64,000 nucleotides of DNA from Thamnaconus septentrionalis. Lineage: Eukaryota > Chordata > Actinopteri > Tetraodontiformes > Monacanthidae. Shown here piece after piece: positions 49,319-62,365 of this stretch. Within the stretch, counting starts at the first letter, position 1; each line of letters starts with the position of its first letter. A program made the position numbers and the translations under genes. The stretch spans positions 5,850,515-5,914,514 of the forward strand of contig CM020508.1 of the NCBI GenBank assembly GCA_009823395.1. Reading direction: 5' to 3'. Below the pieces are notes generated by a model. The model worked only from the letters and a program-made list of their open reading frames with translations. It did no database searches and was not told where the DNA came from.

Positions 49319-50689
49319 CATTATGTCCAACGCAGCCACGTGTTTTGCGTGTGCGCGGCGAGGCATCGAGAATCCGACGCTTCACATTCCCACCACATGT
49401 GATTTTGAATTCTACGCACTGTTTGAGAGGAAATTAAAACTATGCTGATAAAGGAGTGTGATAATTTTTTTCTTGAATGTGTGCGCCTGTTTCGCTTTGT
49501 GCGCGAACACACACACACACAACACACGCACGCACAACCAGTGTTTTCCCACAATCAGTCCCCCGAGACCTCATTGTTCTTTCCCCGTTTCTTCTTTTCT
49601 TCCCTCTGTTTTCGTTTTCCTTCTCTAATCTGTGTGAAATCGCTGCTTTTTTTTGTTGTTGCTGTTTTTGCTTCAGCTGTTCTCTTCTCAGGATTTATAT
49701 AAATGCTTTAAGTCATCCCAGATAATACTTTATTTAAAAATGTATTATATTTATACATATATATATATGTTATTATTATTACACTTTATAAATTAATAAA
49801 AACAAAAAAAAAGTGAAATCAGTCCAGGCCAAATGTCCATTGACCAAATGTCAAAGGTCATGTTATCGAGACCATCTCCACAGAAGAATGACTCCCTGCT
49901 GGTGAGCAACACTTCCATGTTAGCCGCCTCCCTGTGTGGCCGCCTCATTCTTTCCAACACACACTGCAGAGCAGTCGAATCACTTCGCTTCACTCTCGGC
50001 AACTCGACTACTTCGGACCTTTGAGGACCTTTTTTCCACTCTAAACAAATGCAGATATTCCAAACGGCCTCCAAGGTTTTGTCTGATGCTTGATTTCCGA
50101 ACGGCTTTAAAAAAAAACTCCAAACACGGGGATCCTGTTTAAACGTGGCTCTCCGCGTCTCTGACTCCACGACGCTCATCTGCAATTTGGTAGAAGGAAA
50201 GCGATACAACGGAGTCCCCCCCGCCTCTTTCTCTCTGCAGCTGTCTCTCTCTCTTTTATCCCGCTCTCTGTGCGGCGCAGCTGAGCTTCTCGGTTTCACC
50301 GGCTTAATTTGAATCAGGAAAATCAACTTTGTCCTCATCCTCCTTCTTTAATGAGAAAGGCGGCGGGATTTCCAAGGTGCTGCTCGGCCTTGTTTTCTTT
50401 AGCGAGAAAAAAAGGGAAAAAAGAAAAGAGGCCTCGCTGTTCTGGGAAGGAAGCCTGGAAGAAGTGGATTAGCTAAAAACCCGCAGGACGGAAGAAACAG
50501 ATATGCGGCACCAGATCTCGCCACACATGCACGCACACACACACACCATCGCATGGGGTGGGGTGGAAGCGGACCCTCCAACAGCAGGACGGAGAGTCGG
50601 TGAGAGAGAGAGAGAGAAGTGAGGGGGCTGGGAGCGGAGGGGAGGGGACGAGGAGGAAAATCTAAAACACATTTTCACCCTTTCGCCCC

Positions 50690-52800
50690 CCACATGTGGA
50701 ACCTGTAACCGGGAGTGTTTTCTTTTCATCTGGCTGCGCCGGGGCCGAGGGGGTTTCTCCGCCGTCCCCTCTGCCCTCTCCTCCCGGGAGAACCGCGCTG
50801 ACCCAATTATCAGGCGGGACACCCGCTCGCCGAGAACAACAACACCTTCGCGGCTACGCGCTAACACTCGCTAGCTAACAGCTGACAGCGGCGAGCGGGT
50901 GCCTCGTCTCTCCCGCCGCTGGCCGAGATGCAGGATTTATCTCAGCGCGATGATAAGGAAATAAGAAACTCGCGCCACCTCCCACCTAAAATATATTCCC
51001 ACACATGAGAGGTTTATTGCTAGGTGGACGTCATGCCGAGAGACTCGGCTCGCAACTTCCTTGAGCGACGGCGGCAGGTTTTGCCGCAAAACTGTACAGT
51101 ATTAAAGCAGAAATCTGTGCATTCTGAGCCGTCTTGTAACCTGAGACACCAGGAGGATGATTTTCTGATTCCTACGGGTTTAGTTCCAACTTATCCAAGT
51201 GCCAAAGATCTCATAGAAAGTGTTTGTGAAGCGGGAGAGGAGACTTTGGAAAAGGCCTTTGAAGGTGATTGGACAAGTCATTTGTCTGTGTGTGTAATTA
51301 AGGACCTACAGTGAGAGTTTCGGGCTATTATAGTCACGTAGCAAAAAACTTCAAGACTTCCTGTTGGTACAAGCGGCAGAATTATGTCGTTTTGAACGCT
51401 GCACCTTGGTGTCTAAATAGTCTGATGCCAAAACTGGTTGGAAGTCCAGCAAAAAACATCTTTTCCACCAAGAAAAGACTTAAGTGCCATGATTTGTTCA
51501 TGCTGTGGAGTTCAGATAAAAGTGCCACTGCTGCTGCTGCAGCATCCACGCAGCCTAACTACTTAGCAGAAGCAAAGCATCGCCACTTCCTGTATTTATT
51601 GTTTTTCACTTTTTCTATTTTTTCTAAGTCTTCTGGGGCGTCAAGTGCAGCTTGCAACGGTTGCTGCTTCCTGCGTTATGTCTCCGCTAAAATGAAGGAG
51701 GCGACAGTTAAAAGCGAGAAACTACTACTGGATGGGAGCCTGGCAGGACGGGCCGGCGGGTGTGGGGGGGCGGCCGAGGTTCCAGAAGGGTCCGCCTCAA
51801 GCAGGTTCTCAACACCGTGTTGCAGCAGCAACAGCAAAACGCACGGCACTTGCATGGGATTTCGTGCAAGCGGTGGCAGTGAGACGAGTGAAGTGTCTTG
51901 ACAACAAAGGGAGGTGGGGGTGGCAGTGATGGGTAGGGAGTGACGGAGGGGAGGTGTGGGGGCGGGGGGTTGGTGGAGAAGACCACCGGGGCGCTAACCG
52001 CCGCGTGTGAACAGAGTACCTGCAACCGCAGCGCTGCGGCACTTCTCACACTCCGCTCGGAGGGCTTCCCTTTCTCTCCACTCGCAGTTTCAAGCCAACC
52101 GCCCTCCCCCGCCACCGGCTGCGTGGGGGGGGTCGGCGTTAACGCTCCGCCATGCAGCGGTGACATCCGCGAGGCCGCCGCCGGGATCCCCTGCAACGCG
52201 CACGCACACACCCGCCTTCGCACCGCCGACACGCGGGTGGCGACGATCCGCGAGCTGACATTCAAATGAGAAACTTTGCGGTCTGGCAGAGAATTGGGTC
52301 GGTTCTCTGCTCCTCCTGGCAATCGAGTCTCAGCAGAAAAACCAAAAAGAAAAAAACACAGCGGCGACTTTGCTCAGCCTCTGCCGTTGACAGCGGAGGT
52401 GGGGAGGGGGAGGGGGCGGGAGAGGGGGGAAGGGAAAAAAAAAACCCGGCTCAAATGACGGCGTTAAGCATAAACTGTCGGAGTCTCGAAAAAGACGAAT
52501 GTTCGAAAAACCTCAGACGGGCAGCACAACCCAACACCCCCAACTCCCTCCCGCCGCCTCCATCCAACCCAAGGCGTAACTCGACCGGCTAGCTTTCCAT
52601 TTCGAGGCATCGCAGTGAGAAATTCAAAGCCGCTCCAACACTCTCTGAATCACTTGCGACAGTTCCCGCGTCGGCCTTTCGGTTGTGATTTAGCCTCTCG
52701 CCGTCCGACGTGGTGAGCCGTCGCCGTTGAACCCGGAGCAACGAGCTGCGCACCCGGCCGCCGAGAGGATGATTCAGCGACTCAATCTCGTTATTTTATG
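50690..52800. promoter_or_regulatory. CpG-rich belt, candidate CpG island(s)
   Basis: CpG dinucleotides are much denser than in the flanks at about 50730-50960 and 52000-52260, and again at 52590-52780. The middle (51300-51700) is ordinary. A CGTG|GTGAGC donor-like site lies near 52710. Such islands usually mark promoters, but no coding exon or TATA box was found. ORFs of 108-204 codons on both strands overlap and look like GC-rich chance frames. Confidence 0.35.
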
Positions 52801-55800
52801 ACCTCAAAAATCAATTGTTTTGTAAAGTGCAAACACTCCTGCCTTTTTAGACTCCTGTCCCGGCACCAGCGCCGTTCACTCACTGACTGACTCGACAGTC
52901 GAGTCGAACTTTATTTTATCAGTGAAGCACATTTTGAACCAACAACAGCCTGGCTGTGAGAATAAACACACAACTGAGCTGCTCCAAGCAGCCGAGGTGA
53001 GAACATCCAAACTTGGCTTGTTGCTCAAACTGGATGAAATGTATAAAAATCACAAAAGGCCACGACATGAGTCTTTGGAGGTTTTATCTCACTTTTTCAA
53101 CTTGCAGCTCAGCGGAGCGTCTCAAAAAATTACACACGATGCAAAAAAAAAAAACATTTTGAAAAAACAAAAAAACAAAAACGGAGCTGAGTTTCATTTC
53201 TGCCTAAACGGGAGACACACTCATGCAGGCTTTTTTGCATTTATTAGTGAAGCGTGACGGGGTCTCCTCCTAACGGCGCTCTTAATAGGGGGAGGGAGGG
53301 AGCACGACCGTAAAGATCAACTAACCGCAGGCCGTCTCTGCTCTCCGAGGCCCCGAGCTGAGTCAGCAGCTCGTCACAGTGTGGGCAGCAACCAACCACA
53401 GGGTGGGGGGGTGGGGGAGCGTGGAGGGGCGGGGGGGTCGCTGACGGCTGGGAATCCCTCTCAAGTTCATCTGAAGAGGTGTGGTGAAAGTGTGGGGACA
53501 GAGCGGCGGAGAGGTGAGGGAGTTCTGCCGCTGCCGCTGCTGCTGCTTTCTGCTGCTACTGCTGCTGCAGCAGAGCCCAAAAGGTCAAAGGTCATACGTT
53601 CTCGCTTTCACAATTGTAAAGTACAGCAAAATTCCCATGCAGTGAAACAAAACAAGACAAGAGAAAAACACACAAAAAATTCAGAGGGTTAAGTTTTGAA
53701 GAAATTGTTGGGAAAATTCAGAGTGAACTAGTAACCTTGCACGAGTGTGTTTACTGGAATTTGTTTTTGATTTGAGCCCTGAACTTCAGGTTATCTTTGT
53801 TTTGATCCTGCGTTAAAGACGATGGACGGCCGTGTCAACAACAATATGAAAGAAGTAGTCGTAAAGTGATGAAGCTCTGCGGTTCCAGCCGTCATACCGA
53901 AAGTACAAATGTCCCCATCGACTTCCAGTAACGTCAAACTGAACCAACGACTTGTGGGTTTGTTAAGGTAAGTGTAACCGGGCGTTGTCTTCTGGGAACA
54001 CGCCTCTCCGGTCGCTTTGATGAGGGATCATCATCTGATTTTTTTTTTTTAAAACATTTTTTGTTTTAGTCCAGCGGATTTGGATGAGACACCAACGCAC
54101 ATCCAACAAAGAAAAGCTCAGAATGTGAGTCGAGTACTCGGCACTAAGAGTCCAAAACGTACGATCCAAAATTGATGGCAGTCTCATTTTCTCACGTTGG
54201 AGCTGTTTGGTGGAGGGCCATATGACTCCATGCTGCGGGCACAGAGGAACCCCTGAACCTCCGTAAAAAAGGGCCTAAGTGACTTAAAGTAGTGACGGGG
54301 TGAAACGCTCAAACTAGCGAGGTGAGAGGGCAGCGGCGGAGCCACGGCGCTAATGTGTCGGAGTGGCAGAAGGTCCTCTGAAAACTACACCTTCTAAAAA
54401 CAGGGCCGACATGTGAAACCTCAAGTGTAAACTGCGCTCCAGATCACGTTCTTAGAGCGCTTCAGGCAGCCATGGACATGTTTATCTTGGGACGCTGGTC
54501 TAGCTCGTCGTCTTCTTCTTCTTCTTCTTCTTCTTCTTCTTCTTCTTCTTCTTCTTCTTCTTCTTCTTCTTCTTCTTCTTCTTCTTCTTCTTCTTCTTCT
54601 TCTTCTTCTTCTGCAAGCTTTTCAATTGCAAACAGACAGAGAGCGCTGAAGAATGTTCTACAGCAACAAAATCCAAAGAAACCTTATTGCGTTATAAAAG
54701 AAAATAAAAGGATTGAGCGCTAGCTAGCTCGTAAGCTTTCACACAATTAGGTGTGATTAAATGGACAGAGAGTGTTGGTGTGTTTACATCGTGTAAACAC
54801 ACCAACACATTCCAATCAAATTGGCCTGAGGAGGTGGTGCAACAAAGTCAATGTGAACACATTACGGTTGAAGCTAATCGCTCTTCGCTTGTCTCTTCCT
54901 GCTCACATTTCAAACAAGGAGGAGCAAGGAGGAGGCTTCTTGCTGTTTGTTTGGTGTCGCAATGTAAAAAAAAAAAACGTGAGGTGAAAGACAACAAGCT
55001 TTCTCAATCTGTCTTCTCTGTCTTCAATACTCGCAGGGCTTTAAGGTACAGCTGCGTGTGGGATCATGTGATTATGGAGCAAACGGGCTATGTCACAGTG
55101 CAAGGGCATTATGGGTACTCACAGCTCAGCCCGACACTTTATTCCGTGCTCTGATCAATTTGATGGCTCAGCTCGGAACAATTCAATCAGACGAACAAAA
55201 AAAGTGACAGCTAGTGTTAGCTAGCTTGAATTCTAGTGTTTCTGGTCTTATGAACAGGGTTTTAGGTTTTGACTCATGTTTTCCAGCGCGCTATTTGTTG
55301 AGGGTGTGTGTTTGTACCACTTCACGCCCAATTTACTGCAGTGAAACTGCATTTTGACTCAGTTTACGGCAGCCGGGCCCAGAGAGCGCGGGAGGCGGAG
55401 GGGCTCTGGAAAAGAACATTTGTGGGAAAGGAAACCTCCTTCCAGCCTGTTAATGTTTCCCTGCGTCGGCGTGCGTTATGTAAATCCACCCGCCGCTCCT
55501 TCCTGATGGAGCCCGCTCAGACGTCTGGCTCAGCGGCGCTCCGACGGCGCTACCGCTCCGATGGAAAACCCGGAGGCCCCGCCGCCGAAGCACCACAGGC
55601 CCTCTTTTCTTCCCCGGCAGAGTCCCAGCTGCGCTCCACCTGACAGGTTTTTCCTTCTGCTCGGCGTCCAGACAGAACGTGCCGAGTGCCAGACTGGAGC
55701 GCAAACACGGGCGGCATGGTCGAGGCTGGCAGGTGTACAGAGAGGAGGCAGTGTGTTGGAGGGGAAACGCGAGGGCGGCGGCGGCAGCGGAGGCCCGGTG

Positions 55801-56470
55801 GGCCGGACCTCGCTCTGGAATTGTGCTCCAGCGGTGGGAGGAAGGAGAACAACCCCAGCCGGCTGTTGTGTGGGCACGCAGCGGCAGAGGGCGGAGGACA
55901 GGAGCAGCGATGGAAACCCAGACACAAACATAAACACTGGCTCGCACTTCAATAGCTCGTCTCTCCGGGCTCCCCGCTGCTACCAGGCGCTGGGTCAACA
56001 AACGCAGCACGGAAAGCATCAGGCGGGCCCCATAGGGCCCATCGCAGGCAAATTGGAGAGGGGGAGGAGGGGCGAGAGGAGGTGAGGGGGGGGTGAAAAC
56101 TCGAAATTTCTTTTCCATCGGTGACCAAGAGGAATTGATTTGGTGCTTTGGGGCAACTCCGACCGTCTGAGGTGATTCAGGTTAGAAAAAAGTTAAAAAG
56201 TTAAAAGTTAGTGTGAATAATCACTACAAAAAAACTGATCAGGTGCAAACCAGGTCCAATCAAAATCCAAACACGTGGGTTTTTTCAGCTAAATATTTCA
56301 CACTGGGCCATTAAAAAAAACAAAACAAGAAAAAATGAAAACTCTCAAACTCTACAGCAAGAACGCAGCGTCAAAGGTCTGCTGACGGCCCGCAGGGGGA
56401 GAAATATGAGGGAGGAGTGTGAGTGACGGACACCAGGCACAGAAAACTGACAGTAACCATGTCCTCCACC

Positions 56471-56506
<36 letters not shown>

Positions 56507-59500
56507 GCACAATGTCACAGATTACTCTGACTCCTTGGTCTGGGTGGCAATGACATCATGCCTGGTTCTGCTCCCAGAGATCCCTGCTGCTGGCCTCCAG
56601 CCAGGCTTACACACACACACACACACACACACACGATGCGTGCACGCCACAGTGTCTTTCTCTCTCATTCCTGCTGCCTCCCGCTGTGAGATTAAAGACT
56701 GACCCAGATTGCGATCCACGACAGAGTCGTGTCCTGAATAATTACGGTGATTAACACCTTGAGGGAAAAAGCGACAATCTTAATGGCTCCAGGCGCCGAT
56801 GACGGTCATCGATAAAGGGCTGTCCCGCAGCAAAACAGACGGGAAGCAGGCGGGTCGGCTGAGGACAAGCAGCTCCCGAGGCAAATAAATGTGAGTTTGG
56901 TGCGGTTTGTATTCCGGCTCTGTTGCTATTCAATTACAAGACTGCTGCCCCTTTAAAGAAGTCTTTCCACCCAATAATTTACTGCCCATGTGCTCCCAAT
57001 CAACTGTGTGTCTGCGTGCATGTGTCTGTCTGTTCTCCTTGGTATTTACAAAAAAAAAAGAAAAAAAAACGCCACTGCTGAGTGTGCATCTCTGCGGAGC
57101 TGCGACTCTGCGTTTCAGCTGCAGCAGCACCAGGCCGCGCAGCCACACAGCAGCAGCAGCAGCAGCAGCAGCGGCGGACGCTGCAGAAGGCAGGAGGAGC
57201 CAGGGAGGCGAAGGAGGAAGTGGACAAATTGCTCTCAAGTCTGCACATCAAAGAGCTGCGAGTGTTCAAACTGGCAGGAAGTGCACAAAGCATAAGGAAC
57301 AAATATGGACTTAAAGGACAATACTTTTTAAACGGGCCCCATTGTTAGACCTGTCTTTCTGCACAATTAACTATACCATTAAAAAAAACAGGCCCTCCAT
57401 CAGTCTGCAGAAACCATCATATTTAACCCTCTGTTTCCAGTCTCCTGCAAAAATGTTGGGTTTCAACTTCCTGATTCCAACTGACGCTTTGTGGGACGTT
57501 CCGCGCATCTGCAAGGTGCCAGTAAATCGGACGGGAGGCCACGGGCCCCTCTGTGACATCACAAGGGGCCATCTCAAATGACGGGCTAATCAGAGACATT
57601 ACTGTCGCCAAAACGACTATGAGATTTTGCGTAAGAATGGGCTTTTACATATTTCCACGTCCTCAGTCGATCGCAGCAACCTTCGCACACACCTCCACCC
57701 CCCACCCCCCTCTCTTCCAGTAAACACTGAACCCCCCTCCCCGTCGTCACCTCCCCCTTCTTCCTTCCCCTCCCCCCGTCTCCTCCACTCTGAGTGAAGA
57801 TGAACCTCGACTCTCTGTCGTCTGCAGCCGCCATGCCAGAGACTAAATTGTATACGCCTATTTTTATATCAAAAACTGGAGCCACTCGTTTTAACTCCGA
57901 GAGCCCCTTGAAGTGCTCTCACACAGAAGACACACACACACACACACACACACAGACGCCCTGTCTCACCACCCACCGCTTGCTGTTTGTATAATATGAC
58001 ATTTCAGTATGAGAAGAGTATACCCTGCAGTCTTTATAAAGGCACAGCCAGGGAATAGCTGCCCCCCCCACCACCATCACCACCACACCCTGCCCTTGCA
58101 ATTAGAGTAAGACACACACACACACACACACACTCACCAAAGGCTGCACAACCCTGATTTAACGTTACCCTCGCTGAGAAACAGCATCTGCTTCATCTCC
58201 CTTTTCATCCAACTCTCCTCCAAACTCTCAAATACTCTCAATGTCATGCACTCATCCCCTTCACACACACACACACACGCACACACACACAGCTTGGCAC
58301 CAGTGCAGGAATCTCGTCTGTCTGCTGCTTTGTGCTGGTGAGAGGAGGAGCGCAGACGAGTGCCGAAAGAGAAGACTTGGACTTTTTATCTCGCTGGCCA
58401 AAAAGTCATCCAACGGCGGAGAGAGACGGGACCTTTCTTATCGTCGCCCCCCACCCCCCTCCTCACCCCCGAAGCTCTCGGCACTCGCGGTGGAAAACCG
58501 AGCCGAGGACGAAGCACTTCTGACTGTGTCGTGTGACGGGATCCCAGTTTGGCTCGGCCACGTGTCGTTTTTTTTCTTTTCTTTTTTCGTTCAGCTCAGG
58601 CCAAATTGTGCCAAACCGCCGGCATTCTGAAGAGATATCGAGGTCTAATCATTTGTATTCTGTGGGTCTGTCGTTATGAACCACATGTGGTTGGATTTAG
58701 TTGAATCAGACATTACAGTTGCGGTGTGCAGCTGGTTAATGTGAAATAAAACGCCGTCCTCAGTGCAGGACTTTCATTTGCGCAGTTCAAACTCAGTTGC
58801 AGTTCAAACTGCGACTCAGATTGATCCAAAAAAACGTAGTTAACGACACGACGCACAACGTGGCGCAGAAATGGCGCAGAAATGGCGCAATTCCATTAGC
58901 TCACTTACCTAACGGTGATATTTGGTCACAAGCTAAAGGTTGCTTTTACTTTCATTTAGTTTGAATGTGCAGAAAAGGCCGAGTGCATCACGCGACATGT
59001 GCCGCCACTCAGAGGGGCGTGAACACGTGTCTTGCCTTTCAAAAGACAGCGAGCAGAGATGACACGCGGCCAACCTGCTCATTTTCTCTTTGAGGCCGTG
59101 TTAGCATGCTAAAGCGCAGCGGGGGTAATTATAACCTCACATGCCATCAGCAGAGAGGGAGACTCACATGTTAGTTTCATGTGGGCTGAATTGTAAACAG
59201 GTCTAATTGTTCACAAGCTGCCCCCCCCCGTTATTTTGCTTCATTAATAGTGGCTGTGTATTTTTAACTGTGCATCGAAAATAGAAAACAAGCAATTACA
59301 TTTTCTTCTCATGCAAAGACACCAGTGTTTATTTGTGTTGTTGTTTTTTTTAACCTTGAAATAAATAAAAAAAAAACTCGGATCATCACTAAGTGCAATA
59401 CGGTTGCAGCAACATGGTTTGTATGGGGGACATGTTTCTCCTCATGTGCCTGCTCTACACTTGGCTGCCCTTCCTGTGAATCCCACATGCCGTGGCACAC

Positions 59501-61238
59501 AGTCTGCACACACCAAAATAGAGAAAGTGAATCACGGCCGGTCAAAGACTCGAACGCAGGGAGGACATCTGAGGCCGAGCACAGTCACAGCAGCAGCAGC
59601 AGCAGCTGGGGAAGGCAATGTGATTAAAGGAGGAACTTCTTCTTTTGTACGTCAGTCGGGGCTAAACAGAAAGCAAATCTCCAGCGAAGCATAGCAAAAA
59701 AAAAAACCCCAAACAAACAAAGGACGCGTCTGCCATTTTGCATATGAAAGTGGAAACAGGGGATCAAACAGTCAAACAGCAGTGCAAAGCAATACTGATG
59801 TTGGCCTGCTGTTGCATCAGACAGGCCGAAGGGACGAAGCCTGAAAAAGTGGCGTGAAAAGCCAACCCGCCGCCGCCGCCACTGCTTGACAAAAGACCAC
59901 AAACATGCATTTTAAAAAAAAAAAAAAGAGGATTCTCGCAGAGATTTCCGCCAAAACCCTGGAGTGGAACGCACATCCAACCGGATTTACTGGCACATTA
60001 ATTGTTGAAAAAGGCCTCATTGTACATTAACAACAGCCGACGCTGTAAAATTGCCAGAACTGAAAGGGCATCCCGGCTTAGTCGTCATAATGCCGCGCTT
60101 ATTCACCACCCCTCCATCAGCGCCCCCGCCCCCCGCACCCGACAAATCATTAACATGCTGACGGACGCGCTGACACCACGCTGAGCTGCGCTGCGTTCGG
60201 GGATCGTTGCCGCCGGTGGGAAAAAAAAGAACAAACAAACAAACAAACAAGCAAAAATAAAGACGCTGAGCCCCGATCCCTCCCGCAACCCCGGGGGGGG
60301 TGGGGGGGGGGCAGTTTCCCAACAACTGCGGCACGTCAGCAGCTTTAGCGACGCTAAGCCTCGTGGCTTTTCTCCGAGAAAACTGAGAGAGTCGAATTGA
60401 AAAGCAAATTCCTGTCGGCGAGATGTTTGTTGAGTCTATTTTTACCCCAGACTCAGGCACTGATCTTTGTTTACGTCACACGGTATAATTCCCCCCACCA
60501 CCGCCCCTTCCCAGAAGCTTTTATTTTACTTCTATTGTGGCCAGAACTCTCTTAGGCCTTTTGAAAACTCAGCCACATCAATCAAAATATATTTATTTTA
60601 CAAGGTAGCTTGTTTTTATGTAACTCTGTAAGCAGAGTGCTGCGCTGCGCTGTTGGGTGCAACTCTAGATGGGGGACAAGCAGTATGAAAATCTATGATT
60701 GGTTGATATTTAGCTTAAAAAGGGATTCATTAGCTTCACCTTCATATTTCAGGTGAGTTGTGGCCCCGGAACAGCAGAGGAAGACTGCAGATGTTGGAGG
60801 AGCGGCTCTAGTTTACCACCGGGATCGTGTTCCCTCCCGCTAAACAGCTCTGAGTGTTTATTCTAAGCCGTCCGTGTGATGTATTCAGGGCCCGCGGACC
60901 CCCGAGCGCCGCGTCTTCTGGGCTAAATGGGGTCATTTGTTTTGTTTTAATAATGCAGGTGTTTTTCTTGGGGTCGGATTGTCAGGCAGCAAATTGCTTT
61001 CTGATCGCATCACACGTGGAAAAAGAAAAACGCTCGGCCCAGTGAGCTGCTAGACACGCCAGCATTCGGCCGCAAAACGGCAAAACGTGTCGCCGTTAAG
61101 CCCCCTAATCACCATGATGGACAGGAGGGAGGAGGAGGGGCTCAAAACTCTCGTCAATTGCAGAGCAGCTCCAACACTGAGCACAGTTAAAAGGTTGATG
61201 AGATGAGAGCAAAGATGAAGTCAACGACACGTCGTGGT
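52801..61238. other. Intergenic, no coding gene seen (right part of the desert)
   Basis: Contains G-rich runs (53401-53439), a (TTC)n array, a GC-rich piece at 55380-56090 and several (CA)n arrays: 56471-56503, 56609-56634, 57933-57953, 58112-58133. Plain stretches at 56690-57000 and 59090-59220 resemble conserved non-coding elements. I see no exon I can support. Confidence 0.55.
54509..54612. repeat. (TTC)n triplet array, ~104 bp
   Basis: About 34 TTC units, the complement of the GAA array at 37899-38003 and of similar length. The poly-Ser ORF across it is an artefact. Confidence 0.97.
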
Positions 61239-61850
61239 CAACAATCCTCCAGAAAGAGCTGCTTTCACCAAGTGACGACCGTCTTCAGGAAGGAGGCTGA
61301 CAAGAGGTGGTGGAGAAGGGTGAGGAGAAGAAGGAGGTGGAAGTGGAGGAGGAGGAGAAGGAGGTGGAAGTGGAGGAGGAGGAGAAGGAGGAGGTGGAGG
61401 TACGCATTTTGCCACCTTTTCATGGCCAACAATCCTCCAGAAAGAGCTGCTTTCACCAAGTGACGGCCGTCTTCAGGAAGGAGACTGACAAGAGGTGGTG
61501 GAGAAGGAAGAGGAGAAGGAGGAGGTGGAAGTGGAGGAGGAGGAGGAGGTGGAGGTAGTGGTACAATGCGTTGTGCCACCTTTTCATGGCCAACAATCCT
61601 CCAGAAAGAGTCACTTTGACCGAGCCAGGCAGTCTTCAGGAAGGAGAAGGAGGAGAAGGAGGAGGTAGAGTTGGAGGGCCAGGAGGTCGAGGGGGTAGAG
61701 GTGGTGGGGCAGGAGGAGTTGGAGGAGTTGGAGGAGGAGGAGAAGGTGGACGAGGTAGTGGTGGAGGAGGAGTAGGAGGTAGAAGAATAGGAGGCGGGAG
61801 GTGGAGAAGGTGGAGGAAGAGACTGAGGAGGAGGAGGAGGAGGGCTGCCT
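61239..61850. repeat. Tandem triplication of a ~164-188 bp unit within GAG/GGT-rich sequence
   Basis: The segment beginning CAACAATCCTCCAGAAAGAG and passing through GTCTTCAGGAAGGA recurs at 61239, 61427 and 61591. Units are separated by purine-rich GGA/GGT minisatellite-like sequence. The third copy has diverged in its middle (CACTTTGACCGAG for CTTTCACCAAGTG). Long ORFs on both strands are low complexity. Confidence 0.85.
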
Positions 61851-62008
61851 GCCTGCCTGCTGTCCTGCAGCAGTCAGCAGCGCACTTCCATAACAGGAAA
61901 GGTCAGTGTTGTGGCTGCAGGGACACAAACACAATCCTTTCTGGGAGCTCCGCCACTCTACCTGAGACTCTCTCTCTCTCTGTCTCTCTGTCTGTCTCTC
62001 TCTCTATG

Positions 62009-62089
<81 letters not shown>
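62009..62089. repeat. (AAT)n triplet array
   Basis: About 26 AAT units, directly preceding a dispersed repeat. Confidence 0.97.
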
Positions 62090-62090
<1 letters not shown>

Positions 62091-62091
62091 C

Positions 62092-62145
62092 ATTTTTTTA
62101 TATAGCTCTTTCAATAACCCAAAGTCGCTTTACAAACTATAACAA
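62092..62145. repeat. Teleost dispersed repeat, second copy
   Basis: TTTATATAGCTCTTTCA and AAAGTCGCTTTACAA parallel the copy at 13087-13172 in order and spacing. Confidence 0.5.
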
Positions 62146-62187
62146 CATAAAGGGTACAGGATACAGACAAGGTCAAGCAAGACGTGG

Positions 62188-62365
62188 GGTTTCCAGTGAG
62201 TGTGAAACAGGTTCTGGATTTTATCTTACTATATTTGAAACATATATGATATATGAACATGACAGGATACACATCTACCATCAGCCCTGAAGTTGCGCCG
62301 TCTTCAAATAAGACAGAAGATAAAATCAACGGCCTGCTTCACACTCAGTGGCAGAACAGGAAACC
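62188..62365. repeat. Imperfect inverted repeat (hairpin) with ~55-64 bp arms
   Basis: The left arm (62188-62240) has GGTTTCC, AGTGAGTGTGAAACAGG and GGATTTTATCTTACT. The right arm (62302-62365) reads the same order on the opposite strand, with an 8-bp insertion and several mismatches. The loop is about 61 bp. It follows the dispersed repeat directly. Confidence 0.7.

Noticed and set aside
51708..52322. 204-codon minus-strand ORF in the CpG belt
   Set aside because: Arg/Pro/Ala/Cys-rich frame expected from GC-rich sequence. Opposite-strand frames are equally open.
54472..54723. Poly-serine ORF
   Set aside because: A translation of the (TTC)n array.
61203..62290. Long Gly/Arg/Glu-rich and Asn-repeat ORFs
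   Set aside because: They derive from GGA/GGT minisatellite and (AAT)n arrays; open in several frames on both strands.
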